Shown here piece by piece: positions 44,546-55,849 of a stretch of DNA of 64,000 nt. The notes under the pieces are model-generated. The model was not told the DNA's origin. It did no database searches and worked only from the letters and a program-made list of their open reading frames with translations. The DNA is taken from assembly GCA_947095585.1 (NCBI GenBank), contig OX352765.1:62077719-62141718 (forward strand), given 5' to 3'. Within the stretch, counting starts at the first letter, position 1; each line of letters starts with the position of its first letter. Position numbers and translations under genes: made by a program. Source of the stretch: Nephrocerus scutellatus. Lineage: Eukaryota; Arthropoda; Insecta; Diptera; Pipunculidae.

Positions 44546-44825
44546 AAAGAAATACTACTCGACAGTTTTCTTGGATATTGCGCAAGCTTTCGACCAAGTA
44601 TGGCATGAAGGATTAAATTACAAAATTAAAACTCTTCTGCCTATACAATTTCATGCAATTCTTGGAAACTACCTAGTCCAAAGGATGTTCCAGGTGAAAC
44701 GCGGCCAATACTGATTTAACCGAGATTAAGGCAGGAATCCCGCAAGGTAGTGTATTGGGACCTGTGCTATACTTGTTATTTTTGGATGACCTACCAACAA
44801 CCGAAAAAATAATCACTGTAACTTC
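44546..44825 (+). pseudogene. Jockey-like reverse transcriptase fragment
   Basis: Short fragment: STVFLDIAQAFDQVWHEGL, TLLPIQFHAILGNYLVQRMF and GIPQGSVLGPVLYLLFLDDLP (44755 on), the palm region up to just before the catalytic motif. One frameshift near 44705. It is not the same family as Jk1. It is truncated on both sides and abuts minus-strand gag at 44826. Confidence 0.75.
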
Positions 44826-45119
44826 TGGACTACGTCTTTCACTAAAGTTATTTTGTAAAACAACTTTAATGTCGCTCCATGCAGTGGCTTGTGTATTTAT
44901 TTCTATAACTTCCCTGGCTTTTTTAATTAATTTACTTTTAATAATGTCAGAAAATAAATATTTGGATAAGTCGTCCTATATTAATAAGAGTGGGTGTATT
45001 CCGTCTACTAAGTTTGAAAAGGTTAATAAATTGTCCGGGTTTCCGTCAAAATATGGGAGTGCATTTAAGTATTTGATTGAATTTATTACCACACTATTTC
45101 CTTGATTTTCCATTGCCAT
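44826..45119 (-). pseudogene. Errantivirus-type gag N-terminal fragment
   Basis: On the minus strand, start codon at 45119. Reads MAMENQGNSVVINSIKYL, ALPYFDGNPDNLLTFSNLVD, then after a stop KSKLIKKAREVIEINTQATAW and SDIKVVLQNNFSERRSPE. This is the 297/17.6-type capsid entry but not Gyp-B (compare LIENFGGFKNSNQLYEELRN). The rest of the element is gone. The leader continues to 45297, where the fold-back MITE begins. Confidence 0.7.
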
Positions 45120-45297
45120 TTTAATTTATTTGTATTTATGGATTTTCACTTTAGAAAGCACTTTTAATTATATATTTTGTAAATATTGTAATTGTATTGT
45201 TTAAAAAAAATTTATATATTTTAACTTTGGGTGTATAGAAAGCACTTTTATTTTAGAAAGGTATATAGGTAATATTGTAAAATATTTTATATATATA
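45120..45297 (-). other. Leader sequence upstream of the errantivirus-type gag
   Basis: AT-rich, a repeated motif agaaagcacttttatt (45155 and 45238) suggests a short direct repeat. No primer site seen before the MITE. Confidence 0.4.
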
Positions 45298-45410
45298 GGG
45301 TGTTTTTTTGGGAGGTTTGTTTTTCCGATAGATGTCGTTTTATTTTATGACAGTTGTTTTGACAGTTCAAAGTGGCATTTCTACTCAGTATTGTTTGGCA
45401 AATCATTATG

Positions 45411-45447
<37 letters not shown>

Positions 45448-45757
45448 ACATTTGTGAAAAATAGTCGTGGTAGCCATATGCCAGAAATTGTGTTTAAATG
45501 TTAAATGCCAAAAAATTATCTACCAAATAAAAAAAAATTTTGGTCATTTCATAATTTTATATGTGTTTTATTCAAAAAAAAAATCGGCAACCTCTTAAAA
45601 AACACGTTATATCTAACGGGTGTTTTTTTTTTTTTTTTTTTTTTCATAATGATTTGCCAAACAATACTGAGTAGAAATGCCACTTTGAGCTGTCAAAACA
45701 ACTGTCATAAAATAAAACGACATCTATCGGAAAAACAAACCTCCCAAAAAAACACCC
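45298..45757. mobile_element. Fold-back MITE, copy 1
   Basis: Ends gggtgtttttttgggagg and, inverted, cctcccaaaaaaacaccc. The outer about 120 bases of each arm are inverted copies (ccgatagatgtcgttttatt, agtggcatttctactcag). The centre (45440-45620) occurs once and an internal poly-A run (45410-45444) splits the left arm. Non-coding. The Irritans-type mariner ends look similar, but a TA target duplication is not clear. Confidence 0.8.
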
Positions 45758-45912
45758 TTTAATTTAATGGAAGTTATTTAATTAATTAAATATAAAAACA
45801 TAAAATAATATGAAAAGGACTTAATAATGACTAATTGCTTAATTGATTAAAATAACTTTACAATATAGTATAATAACAAATAAAAGATACAAAAGAATAA
45901 GAAAAGTTAGAG
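45758..45912. other. AT-rich spacer with 3' end of a minus-strand retroposon
   Basis: Downstream side of the retroposon fragment at 45913-46170 (minus). No other feature. Confidence 0.35.
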
Positions 45913-46170
45913 ATGCTTAAAGAGATTACAAGCTTTAATGAAGGAATGAATTTTTTCAATATTTGGCTCTGTTTGCTCTTGAGAAAATCTTTGGTATGCT
46001 GGATCCAAATATTTTGTTCCGGACTGTTGAAAATTAGCTGCACTCGTTTAGTAGGTGACTGGCTGACACATTTTCGTTGCAAAATTGGCAATTGGATGCA
46101 GGGATACCTTTTAATAGATGTTGGTGAGAGTATTTGGTGTGTCCAATTCGGCGACAGACAAATGTTTTGC
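45913..46170 (-). pseudogene. Jockey/I-type retroposon C-terminus
   Basis: On the minus strand CRRIGHTKYSHQHLL and CQFCNENVSASHLLNEC match the C-terminal RIGHT...C-C-H-C block found after the RNase H of I- and Jockey-type elements. The fragment is about 85 residues and is cut on its 5' side by the (TTTG)n array. Confidence 0.65.
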
Positions 46171-47166
46171 TTTGTTTGTTTGTTTGTTTGTTTGTTTGTT
46201 TGTTTGTTTGTTTGTTTGTTTGTTTGTTTGTTTGTTTGTTTGTTTGTTTGTTTGTTTGTTTGTTTGTTTGTTTGTTTGTTTGTTTGTTTGTTTGTTTGTT
46301 TGTTTGTTTGTTTGTTTGTTTGTTTGTTTGTTTGTTTGTTTGTTTGTTTGTTTGTTTGTTTGTTTGTTTGTTTGTTTGTTTGTTTGTTTGTTTGTTTGTT
46401 TGTTTGTTTGTTTGTTTGTTTGTTTGTTTGTTTGTTTGTTTGTTTGTTTGTTTGTTTGTTTGTTTGTTTGTTTGTTTGTTTGTTTGTTTGTTTGTTTGTT
46501 TGTTTGTTTGTTTGTTTGTTTGTTTGTTTGTTTGTTTGTTTGTTTGTTTGTTTGTTTGTTTGTTTGTTTGTTTGTTTGTTTGTTTGTTTGTTTGTTTGTT
46601 TGTTTGTTTGTTTGTTTGTTTGTTTGTTTGTTTGTTTGTTTGTTTGTTTGTTTGTTTGTTTGTTTGTTTGTTTGTTTGTTTGTTTGTTTGTTTGTTTGTT
46701 TGTTTGTTTGTTTGTTTGTTTGTTTGTTTGTTTGTTTGTTTGTTTGTTTGTTTGTTTGTTTGTTTGTTTGTTTGTTTGTTTGTTTGTTTGTTTGTTTGTT
46801 TGTTTGTTTGTTTGTTTGTTTGTTTGTTTGTTTGTTTGTTTGTTTGTTTGTTTGTTTGTTTGTTTGTTTGTTTGTTTGTTTGTTTGTTTGTTTGTTTGTT
46901 TGTTTGTTTGTTTGTTTGTTTGTTTGTTTGTTTGTTTGTTTGTTTGTTTGTTTGTTTGTTTGTTTGTTTGTTTGTTTGTTTGTTTGTTTGTTTGTTTGTT
47001 TGTTTGTTTGTTTGTTTGTTTGTTTGTTTGTTTGTTTGTTTGTTTGTTTGTTTGTTTGTTTGTTTGTTTGTTTGTTTGTTTGTTTGTTTGTTTGTTTGTT
47101 TGTTTGTTTGTTTGTTTGTTTGTTTGTTTGTTTGTTTGTTTGTTTGTTTGTTTGTTTGTTTGTTTG
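46171..47166 (+). repeat. Perfect (TTTG)249 microsatellite
   Basis: 996 bases of uninterrupted tttg. I see no variant unit on reading the whole array. The long C-L-F-V and N-K-Q-T frames through it are artefacts. Confidence 0.98.
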
Positions 47167-48655
47167 CAGGCCATATGGGGACAGCCAAAACCATCACCAG
47201 AATCGCTAAAACTTATTACTGGCCCGGACTATATCGCGATACCGCGCGATTTGTTCGAAGGTGACTCAAAAACCTGCTGGAGAGATGCACGTAACCACCG
47301 CAAACCATCCATGGGAAATCGTATGCTCCGATTTCATAGGCCCGCTCCCACGATCGACAAAAGGGAATACAATGATATCGGTCTTTTACGACAAGTTCTC
47401 CAAATGGACAGAATTCTTGGCTCTCCGTGACGCAACCACCCCCGCCCTCATTAAAGGTTTTAAAGAATGCATACTCAGCCGGTACGGCTGCCCAAAAATA
47501 TTCCGCCGCCTATCTAAATTTCGGCCATGAGCTACGGTTACCTGACACCCCAGATATACCGCTTAACCAAGAACCTGACACCCCGGAACGTATCACCATG
47601 TTGAACGAGATCCTGGCCCTAGTGAAGCACAACCTAGCCAAAGCGTTTAGCATACAAAAACGCTACTACGACCTCCGTCGACGCCCATGGACACCAGCAA
47701 TAGGGGAAATGGTCTACTATCGCCACCGACCACTCTCCTCAGCTACCCAAAATTTCGCCGCTAAGCTAGAACCACGATTCGTTTGACCTTACCGGATCTC
47801 TAAGAAATTGTCACCAGTTATATTTATCCTAGAAGGGGAAAACAAAACAACAATAACTGCCCACGTCAAAGATTTAAAACAGTTATCCGACACACCGCCG
47901 GTAGATGAAAGTCAAACCGCAGGTATACTCGACTACATCAACCAACCAGCAATACCAGTACCAATCGAAATAGCGAACGATCAACACGTCACCAAGTTTC
48001 TCTGCGATACTCCAACACCGTGAACATATCGCCGCACCAGACCACGCCCCGTATTGGCACCCCCTCCAAAAATCACCACATCACAGCAGCAAACCCGAAG
48101 CTTCGAGTGGAAAAAACGGCCACCACCCCCTAACCGACCACTTACCGTGCATTAACTCCGTCGGCTGTACGAGTTGGCACCCAGCACCGGAAGCAATGCA
48201 ACCATCCCGCTTCAGTGGGGCAAGTCCCGACCAACCACCGCTCGAACCACCAAAGGGCCAAGACTTTCACACCGGACCATCCCACAAATCAGCCTAAAAC
48301 GCAAATCCCAAAATCCAACCGTAAACGACCTTTCCCTCACCACCACCCAACCTCCAATTAATAGCCCAACCCAAACAACCAGCCCCCACGCCAGTTCCAC
48401 TATAATCAACCAGGCAAGACCAAACAAGAAGCTGTCGTTGATGAGGTTCATAACCCTCGGAAAAAGCAACCACTTCGACCCTGACGTCTTCAAGGGCATC
48501 CTGATTCCGACGGCAACCAAGAGATTCCGAATTGCCGGACCCAGCGGACGAATCTACGGACATCAAGAACCGGGCCACACCATCACGCTAAAATGCGCAG
48601 GGAGCGTTATGACCATCATCCAGGACGACATCCACCACCCCAGCAACACTTAAAA
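47167..48655 (+). pseudogene. Gyp-C copy 3: integrase to pol C-terminus
   Basis: Starts in the integrase zinc domain (GHMGTAKTITRIAKTYYWPG). A frameshift near 47263 moves to TTANHPWEIVCSDFIGPLPR, SVFYDKFSKWTEFLALRDA and LIKGFKECILSRYGCPK. The core is then deleted to the C-terminal side: NFGHELRLPDTPDIPL, VKHNLAKAFSIQKRYYDLRR, MVYYRHRPLSSATQNFAAKL, SPVIFILEGENKTTITAHVK. After a Pro/Thr-rich linker the tail domain reads FDPDVFKGILIPTATKRFR, IAGPSGRIYG (48460-48640). It keeps the first integrase Asp, unlike copy 1. Confidence 0.8.
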
Positions 48656-49280
48656 GACATCATTTTTTTTATTATAATTGTTATTATCATTACCTTGAAG
48701 GATTTTCTTTACTATTATTATAAATTTTATTATTCTACTTATTACTATTATTATTCTACTTATTACTATTATTATTCTACTTATTACTATTACACCTATT
48801 ACTTACATCTAAAATTACTATTATTGTTACTTTGTTCAAAAAAAAAAAACACAAAAACAAAAAAAAAAACAACAAAAAAAAAAGAGTTAATTATTATATA
48901 AAAGGAAAAAAAACCAACCAAAAAGGTAATTATTATATAAAATGAAATAAAAACACAAAACAACAACAAAAAAACAACAAAAACGGAAAAAAACAACAAA
49001 AAAAAACACAAAACAACACCAACAAAAAAAAATTTTTTTACGAAAAAAAAAAAAACAAAATTGTAAAATGAATTATTATCATTATCCATACACTTAAGCT
49101 TATTACTAAACAAAATGGGAACAAAAAAAAAGAGAAAAGAAAAAAACAACAAACAAACCCACAAAACATTTTTTCTAAACATCTTTTTGTAACTCGTATA
49201 GGTGTTGGCACGAGTCAATAAAGGTCGTAGACCACACGATAAGAGATAAGAAAAAAAGAGTGATCACACCATACGAGAGA
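48656..49280 (+). other. AT-rich 3' region of Gyp-C copy 3
   Basis: Holds a 21-base tandem repeat ttattctacttattactatta (about three copies at 48728-48790), followed by A-rich, C-poor low-complexity sequence to 49060. No LTR end or polypurine tract is recognised, so the 3' LTR appears to be missing. Confidence 0.6.
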
Positions 49281-49732
49281 TTTTTTTATAACGGGTGTTT
49301 TTTTGGGAGGTTTGTTTTTCCGATAGATGTCGTTTTATTTTATGACAGTTGTTTTGACAGCTCAAAGTGGCATTTCTACTCAGTATTGTTTGGCAAATCA
49401 TTATGAAAAAAAAAAAAAGACATTTGTGAAAAATAGTCGTGGTAGCCATATGCCAGAAATTGTGTTTAAATGTTAAATGCCAAAAAATTATCTACCAAAT
49501 AAAAAAAAATTTTGGTCATTTCATAATTTTATATGTGTTTTATTCAAAAAAAAACACCCGTTAGATATAACGTGTTTTTTTTTAAGAGGTTGCCGATTTT
49601 TTTTTTGAATAAAACACATATAAAATTATGAAATGACCAAAATTTTTTTTTATTTGGTAGATAATTTTTTGGCATTTAACATTTAAACACAATTTCTGGC
49701 ATATGGCTACCACGACTATTTTTCACAAATGT

Positions 49733-49764
<32 letters not shown>

Positions 49765-49878
49765 CATAATGATTTGCCAAACAATACTGAGTAGAAATGC
49801 TACTTTGAGCTGTCAAAACAACTGTCATAAAATAAAACGACATCTATCGGAAAAACAAACCTTCCAAAAAAACACCCT
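49281..49878. mobile_element. Fold-back MITE, copy 2: a 590-bp near-perfect palindrome
   Basis: The left arm (49292-49555) is repeated in inverted order on the right (49600-49877): gggtgtttttttgggagg, agacatttgtgaaaaatag, ccatatgccagaaattgtg and their complements. A short loop (cacccgttagatataacgtg plus flanks) sits at about 49555-49600. Compared with copy 1 the interior is doubled head to head. No coding potential. Confidence 0.9.
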
Positions 49879-50729
49879 ATATATATAAAAATCAATTGCT
49901 GTGCGTTAGACTGACTAAAACTCGAGAACGGCTGGACCAAATTGGATACTTCCTTCTGCGAGTTTGTTTGTAACTGCTACGAGAAGGTTTAAAAGGTTTA
50001 AAAGCCCCGCTAGGTGGCGCTGGTATCGTTTTTTTTTCCGAAAATTCTTATTTATGGAACGATTTGGCTCAAATTTACACCATATAATATTTAAATAAAA
50101 AGAAAGTCGTTGACAAAATTTGGACCCGATAGGTGCCGCTGGTGTCGTTTTTTTCCGAAAATTCTTAATTATGGAACGATTTGGCTCAAATTCAAACCAT
50201 ATAATATTTAAATAAAAAGAAAGTCGTTGACAAAATTTGGACCCGATAGGTGGCGCTGGGGTGGAAAATGTAGTTTTCCCTGTATATAATCTTCATAGAA
50301 TATTCGAACAAGTGTACATTTGTTGCCTGTATAAGTGTCGATTCTATAGTTTTCTGGATTGATGAGTTGGTTAGTTATTGGGGTGTAAGTGGGCGTGGCA
50401 TCAGTGGGAAGGAGGTCAGTGGGCGGGGGTCAGCGGGATGGGCCAGCCGGGAAACGCGGGTGTAAGTGGGCGGGAGGTCAGTGGGCGGGGGTCAGTGGGA
50501 AACGCGGGTGTAAGTGGGCGTGTTGTCAGTGGGCGGGAGGTCAGTGGGTGTGAGGTCAGTGGGTGTGAGTTCAGTGGGCGGTGGGTCAGTGTGTATGAGG
50601 TCAATGGGTGGGTGGTCAGTGGGCGGGAGGTCAGTGGGCGGGGGTCAGTGGGATGGGGCAGCTGGGAAACGCGGGTGTAAGTGGGCGTGGCGTCAGTGGG
50701 CGGGTAGCAAAGCGCCCGGGAACAGCTAG
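49877..50729 (+). mobile_element. Non-autonomous Helitron 1
   Basis: 5' end tatatatataaaaatcaattgctg and the typical following actaaaactcgagaacggctgg; 3' end gcccgggaacagctag, with CTAG at 50726-50729 followed by T. This is the insect Helitron terminus. The interior has a 117-bp repeat (two copies, 50020-50255) and a GC-rich minisatellite. No Rep/helicase frame. Confidence 0.8.
50385..50712 (+). repeat. GC-rich minisatellite in Helitron 1
   Basis: Tandem variants of gtgggcgggaggtca and gtcagtgggcgggg, about 20 units, with two copies of a longer block ending gggaaacgcgggtgtaagtg. The open frame through it is an artefact of the period. Confidence 0.85.
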
Positions 50730-50732
50730 TTT

Positions 50733-51270
50733 TATATATATGTAAGGCAGAATAAAATATATGTGTAAATTTATTTAATATTTTTCAAAAAAAAATTTAG
50801 AATTAATTTGTGTTACCTTCTTATTTTGTTGTTGATCCTGATGTTGTATTGTATTTCGTCTTCTTGTTTTATTGTTGATTTTCTTTGTTAATTTCTTCTT
50901 TTGATTTTTCTGTTGACTTCCACTGTTGAATTTTCTGTTGATCCTTGATGATTCGTCTTCTTGTTTTATTGTATAGTTTTCTTCTTAATTTCACTGTTGA
51001 TTCTTGATGTTATTTATTTAATCTTTTTTTTTAATTAAGTTTTTCAATAAGTTGCGTTAATAATATTTCTATGAAATAAAATCATGAAATATTTGTTGCA
51101 AGTTCATTAAGTATTTGTTTATAAAATAAAATTATGAAATACTTTTTTTTTATGTTACTTTTGTAGGAATTTGTTGTTTAAGATCTTTCTTAAATTCAAC
51201 GAATACCTTTTGTTTTGGTGGTGCATTTTTAAACTTTTTAAAAAAAGTAAGTCTTTAATTGACTAAGTGC
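50733..51270 (-). other. Gyp-F leader
   Basis: On the minus strand, downstream of the Gyp-F primer site. Contains a repeated (gttgattttct)-type pattern near 50865-51000 (plus strand). No gag frame before the Helitron at 50729. Confidence 0.5.
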
Positions 51271-51288
51271 ATCCTACCGACTGCGCCA
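51271..51288 (-). other. Primer binding site, tRNA-Ser (Gyp-F)
   Basis: On the minus strand TGGCGCAGTCGGTAGGAT, a perfect match to the errantivirus tRNA-Ser site. It adjoins the LTR ending aatataat. Confidence 0.9.
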
Positions 51289-51885
51289 ATTATATTTTTA
51301 TATAATGGAAATATATTTTTAAAAAGAATAAAATATATTTATATAAAAATGTTATTTTACAAAAGTTTAATTTAATGATTGCAACAACTTTTCAACTTAT
51401 CTTATGATAACACTATCTGATTATTTATTAAGTCACTTATTACATTTCATTAACTGGATACAACTGATTATTTATTAAGTCACTTATTATATTTTAATTA
51501 CTGGATACAACTGAACTGTCTTGATGGAACTAGCGATTACTGAAGATATACTGTGTATTTGCATGCAGCTTATATACTATTTGTGAACTGTTGGACTTTG
51601 ATCTTGTCCTTGAATTTACGGAGTAAACATGTTGATCTCTTAGATCGCAAAATGTGATAATAATTATTCATGTTAGAACATGTCTTTGAAGTTGGTAAAC
51701 AAGATAAGGATGTATAAATGGTTAACAAGATAAGAATGTATCAAAATGGTAAACAAGATGATGAATTAGCGTTAAGGAATGGAATTTTCCATTAGGACTG
51801 CGCGTATGAATAATATTATGAATGTGTATTATGAATAATATTATGATTGAATATATATACAATATGATTACATAGTTATTCATAT
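51289..51885 (-). repeat. Gyp-F LTR (errantivirus, minus strand)
   Basis: An LTR of about 597 bp inferred from the primer site. TATATAAG at 51576-51569 and TCAGTA initiator at about 51543-51538, 30 bases apart. A 47-base direct repeat (51417-51510) lies downstream of the start in R/U5. The outer end near 51885 is uncertain. No env or polypurine tract is seen upstream; BEL sequence abuts. Confidence 0.7.
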
Positions 51886-53106
51886 TATTTGGAATGTATG
51901 AGGTGTGGGATCTACTGCTATAACAGTTATACCAACACTATCCAAGGAAAAAAACTTATTTACTATCTCTTGTAGTTTGCTATCGTCGTTATGTCCACAT
52001 TCACAAATTTTAAAACTGTGTTGAGTGGATGCTGCCGAAACATGTTCGTTCTGCAGTACACCGTGCACTATCCAGCCTAATTTTGTACGAGTGCCAATAG
52101 GCTCATGTGCGCTCCCAGTCCTGATTTCGACAGGTAGACCGAGGCTCAAGTTATCTAGTCCTAATAGAATCCGAGGAAATCCTATACAATAGCTATCAAC
52201 TGGTACATTTTTTAGATGTTCGTATTTACTTTTCAAATTCTCCATTACAAGTGTTTTTTCGGGTAGTTGCAGTTGCCGAACAGTTCGCACATTCGCTAAC
52301 TTGTATTTTTTACCACTACCAGAGATGGAAACACATACTCTTTTGGAACCTTCTTCTACTCTGTGCATATCACCAGTCCATTTCAAACATAACTCTTCTG
52401 GAGTACCATTTAGCTCTAGTTCATTCGCAACACTCTCGTCTAACAAGCTCAGCGAAGAGCCATCATCTAAAAATGCATATGTTTCCAATGATTTATTTTT
52501 TCCATACAGTGTTACCGGAATAATTCGAAAAAGAACTGTTGTACCGTTGTTTTTGTGTGCGTTGCAAAATTGTTCTTCTGGTGCTGGATGCATCGTTTCA
52601 TCTTTTGACTTGTTATCTCGATGTAGCAGAGGATGGTGACTTAATGTGCAGTTATCAATTCCGCATATTTCATTTCGTGTGCACGGGGTATTAAAGTGTG
52701 AAAACAAACACTTTCGACAGAGTTTCTTTTGCCTCACAGCATTCCATCTTTCATTTCTGTTCAACTTACGAAAAAGTACGCAGTTGGCAACATTTTTGCA
52801 GTCTTTATTACACACACGGCAACTCTTACAATTTTTATTGCTGTGGTTGATAACGTCTTGTTTCGTAGTATGTGAATTGACATAACCTCGATGACCCCTA
52901 TTATGGTTGTCACTTGTATCAATCGTTATAATTTTGTTGCAGATTGATACGCTGCTGGCTGCTTCTGCTATTTCGTTTAACCAATTACAAAATGTAAGTA
53001 GGTTTATGGCTACTTGATTTCTTCTAAATGTTGCCCATTGTAGCCGGCTTTTTGAGGGTGACTCTTTATTTTGTAGTTGACCCTGAAAGGAATTATTGCT
53101 TTCCAT
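51886..53106 (-). pseudogene. BEL/Pao gag C-terminus and protease
   Basis: An open frame of about 400 codons on the minus strand. It begins in Gag (FRRNQVAINLLTFCNWLNEI). Zinc-binding Cys/His clusters follow: CKSCRVCNKDCKNVANC, CRKCLFSHFNTPC and CGIDNCTLSHHPLLH. The A17-type protease active site is FLDDGSSLSLLDESVANEL, and LLGLDNLSLGLPVEI and GTRTKLGWIVHG follow, as in BEL/Pao polyproteins. It ends at 51880-51886 where Gyp-F LTR sequence starts. The frame is intact over this stretch, unlike most copies here. No LTR is attached. Confidence 0.85.
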
Positions 53107-53430
53107 TATCGTACTCCTTGTCGTTCACTCCTGTTACATTTGTATAAAATTTTGGTTTGCAGTGTTGCACCAATGTTTCAATAAATTTAAGATTGTTGGA
53201 AATTTACCAACGATGGGAATTTGCCCATTAATTTGTATAAAAAAAGACACTAAATTTAAAGTAATTATTTATTTTCATATATTTAGAAGGACTTAAATTT
53301 ATTGAGTGCCTCCGTACTAATCAAAATCAAAAAGTAAAGTAACATGAAAAAACAAAATGTGGTTATGTCTAGGCATAAACGTCAAAGACAAAAAGGGTGT
53401 TTTCGTCGCCAGGGTCGTTATAAGGCCAGG
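53107..53430. other. Spacer between BEL fragment and Jk2
   Basis: AT-rich, no frame supported. The first 40 bases are the Gag upstream side of the BEL fragment. Confidence 0.35.
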
Positions 53431-55390
53431 GTTGTTAACAATAGTGATTCGGATCATTTGGCCATAGAGCACAACACCTGAACTATACATCAACTTTACG
53501 AAAATAAACTGGAACCGGTTTAGATCAGAAGTCGAAGCTGGACTACAAATTCCAGCGGCATGTAGAAATCTGGAGAATACTGAAATTGATGATGCTATCA
53601 GAATTTTCGAGACTTCAGTGAACACAGCCATAGATCAGTAGAAAACTGTTCGCTCTAGCAGAGATTGGTTTCAACATCTACATGAGAATTTTCAGGCAAT
53701 ATATGCTCACAAGCAAAGGCTAAGGAAACGCCTTCAGAGGATCTTCAACAGGACTCTCAACGCTGTTAATGACGGATATCAGTCTGTATTTTCACAACTG
53801 CGTTGTACAGTAATCATGCTACGTCAAGCTGTGCGAAGTTACCAGGAAGATGTACTGACCAAATGATTTTAGAACATCAACCAAGTCCCGGATGCTTTTA
53901 TAAAGCTGAATTCAGGTTGAAAGTACCGGATGGTTTTTTAAAGCTGAATTCAGTTTGAAAGTCTTGTGGAAGACACAACTTCCCCAAGAAATTTTGAAGT
54001 GCAGTTCAGTGAAGACAATCCCGCTAGCGCACCCGTAGACGTGGATATGTTTATCACTGACAACCGGTAGTGATTTAATTATGAGTGGAAACTCTAAAAA
54101 ATCATCTGGCACTGACGGAATTTCCAATTTTTTACTTAAAAAGCTGCCGACTAAGGCGATTTTGATGTTAACTATAATTTTTAACAATTACCTAAACAAT
54201 GGTTACTTTCCAGATATCTGGAAGGTGGCCAAAGTAGTACCAGTTCTAGCGTAACTGGTTACTGGCCCATAGCTTTACTGTGTTGTACCAGTAAAATATT
54301 GGAATCCTTGATCCGTAATAAGATCAATGCATATTGTTCGAAAATAAATCAAATTCCTTCCTTTCATTTCGGCTTTCGAGAAAAGCACTCTACACTGCAC
54401 CCTCTGATGAAGCTTCACAGTGCGTTATTAAAGGACTAAACGTCAAAAGCAGTATAGTTGCCTGTTTACTAGACATCGAAAAAGCTTTCGATAGTGTCTG
54501 GATCAACGGGCTACTGTAAATACAAACTTATTAGATTTGGTTTCTCCAATTATATTGTAAAATAATTAAAAAATTTATTTTTAACAGGGTATTTTTTGTA
54601 CAGGTATATGGCAGCCAATCGACAAGGAAAAGGATTAAATCTGGAGTTCCCGAAGGCTCCAGACTTGAACCAGTCCTATTTAGCATCTTCACGGCGGATC
54701 AACCCACTAATACAGCCGGAACAAGGACCATGCTTTTCGCGAATGACTCCATCACGTATGCCGTTTCCCGCTCTCCTGAGATAGCTGCCGAAGAGTGGAG
54801 GAACACCTCCGAAATCTTTGGCAGTACTACCTGAAGTGGGGACTGAAGATCAACGCCAACAAAACGGAATTCATCTGCTTCCGAGTACCAGCAACCGAAA
54901 CAAGGATAAGAAATCGCAAGCCGAGCGCAAGGTTCAGGGCCTTAAGAATTACCCTTCCGGATAACACGACAATAAACACCAAGTGAGAGACCAAGTACCT
55001 GGGAATTAACTTTACTGAGAGGCTCAAGTTTAACTCTCACTTCGATAAAACAATGAAAAAAAAACGAACTACGCTCTTCATTTGGTGCACCCGCTACTAA
55101 GAAGACGAAACGGACTGTCCAACAACACCAGGCTGCTCATCTACAAGCAGCTCACCACGCCAGTGATAACCTATGGCTATTCCATATGGTTCACCATCTC
55201 ATCTACAACGTTGAAGAAGATCTCCCTATCTGAAAGAAAGGTACTAAATATATGTACAGGACTCTGGAGGGTGCCAAACAGCTATAAGTTTGTGTCGACT
55301 GCAAGGATTTACGAAGCATCAGGTCTGCTGCCAGTAACCGACCACTTGTTCCAAATGGCGAGAAAATTCGTCGACGGATTTATATATATA
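53431..55390 (+). pseudogene. Jk2, Jockey-clade ORF2 (second copy)
   Basis: Close relative of Jk1 ORF2 (42465-44160), starting in the endonuclease end (DSDHLAIE). It has the same RT blocks: KKSSGTDGISNFLLKKLPT, WPIALLCCTSKILESLI, LDIEKAFDSVWINGLL. The catalytic FADD is FAND (54736-54747), so one catalytic Asp is lost. It keeps the segment lost in Jk1 (NNTRLLIYKQLTTPVITYGY, SERKVLNICTGLW). A tandem duplication of about 35 bases lies at 53895-53965. It ends at ARKFVDGF, interrupted by Helitron 2. Confidence 0.8.
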
Positions 55391-55502
55391 CTAGCTGATT
55401 ACCCGGCGTTGCCCAGGTATTTATTCATCCCAATCTTCTATTAGGCAGCAAATTATAAAATAAAATTAAATAAACATACATAAAATTAATTTAAAACAAA
55501 AC

Positions 55503-55833
55503 TTAGTTGTATACAATGTTTTTAGTTTCACCTTCAAGAATAAATAAAACTGTCCGTGGGAAAAACATGACGATCTCAAATCGATACTCCGCACTATTTA
55601 ATAAACTGTCCGACTTATTGATCGTCATCGAAAACGCAAGTTTTACCGGAAATTGCAATCTCTTAAATTTAAAAGGTAGATCCGTCGAAATGAGTGCTAA
55701 CCGTGGGATAAAAACTGTTTCACACTGTCCTTTTTCTGTGAAGATAGTCGCTTTAATTATATTTCCCGGCATCTCTTTTACGCACAGTCTTGTGCCGTTG
55801 CAAAGTTTTGGCGAGTCGAGAATCCCAAAGTAA
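55503..55833 (-). pseudogene. Helitron helicase C-terminal remnant
   Basis: Minus-strand frame: PGNIIKATIFTEKGQCETVF, IPRLALISTDLPFKFKRLQF and PVKLAFSMTINKS match the C-terminal part of PIF1-like Helitron helicases, where the sequence continues with a QGQSL motif. Here it is frameshifted after NKS, and GETKNIVYN recovers the typical end. This shows that Helitron 2 descends from an autonomous element. The Rep domain is absent. Confidence 0.8.
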
Positions 55834-55849
55834 AATAATTGGAGATCAA

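Noticed and set aside
44755..45105. 116-residue plus-strand frame treated as one protein
   Set aside because: It joins a plus-strand RT fragment to antisense gag; the second half matches gag only on the minus strand.
45858..47430. Very long frames of Cys-Leu-Phe-Val or Asn-Lys-Gln-Thr
   Set aside because: They are read through the (TTTG)n microsatellite in all frames and have no codon structure.
50378..50729. Gly/Ser/Val-rich open frames on both strands
   Set aside because: Produced by the 15-base minisatellite in Helitron 1.
51886..53106. A long intact frame (408 codons) considered as a host gene
   Set aside because: Protease block DDGSSLSLLD and zinc clusters are BEL/Pao; there is no intron or promoter evidence for a cellular gene.
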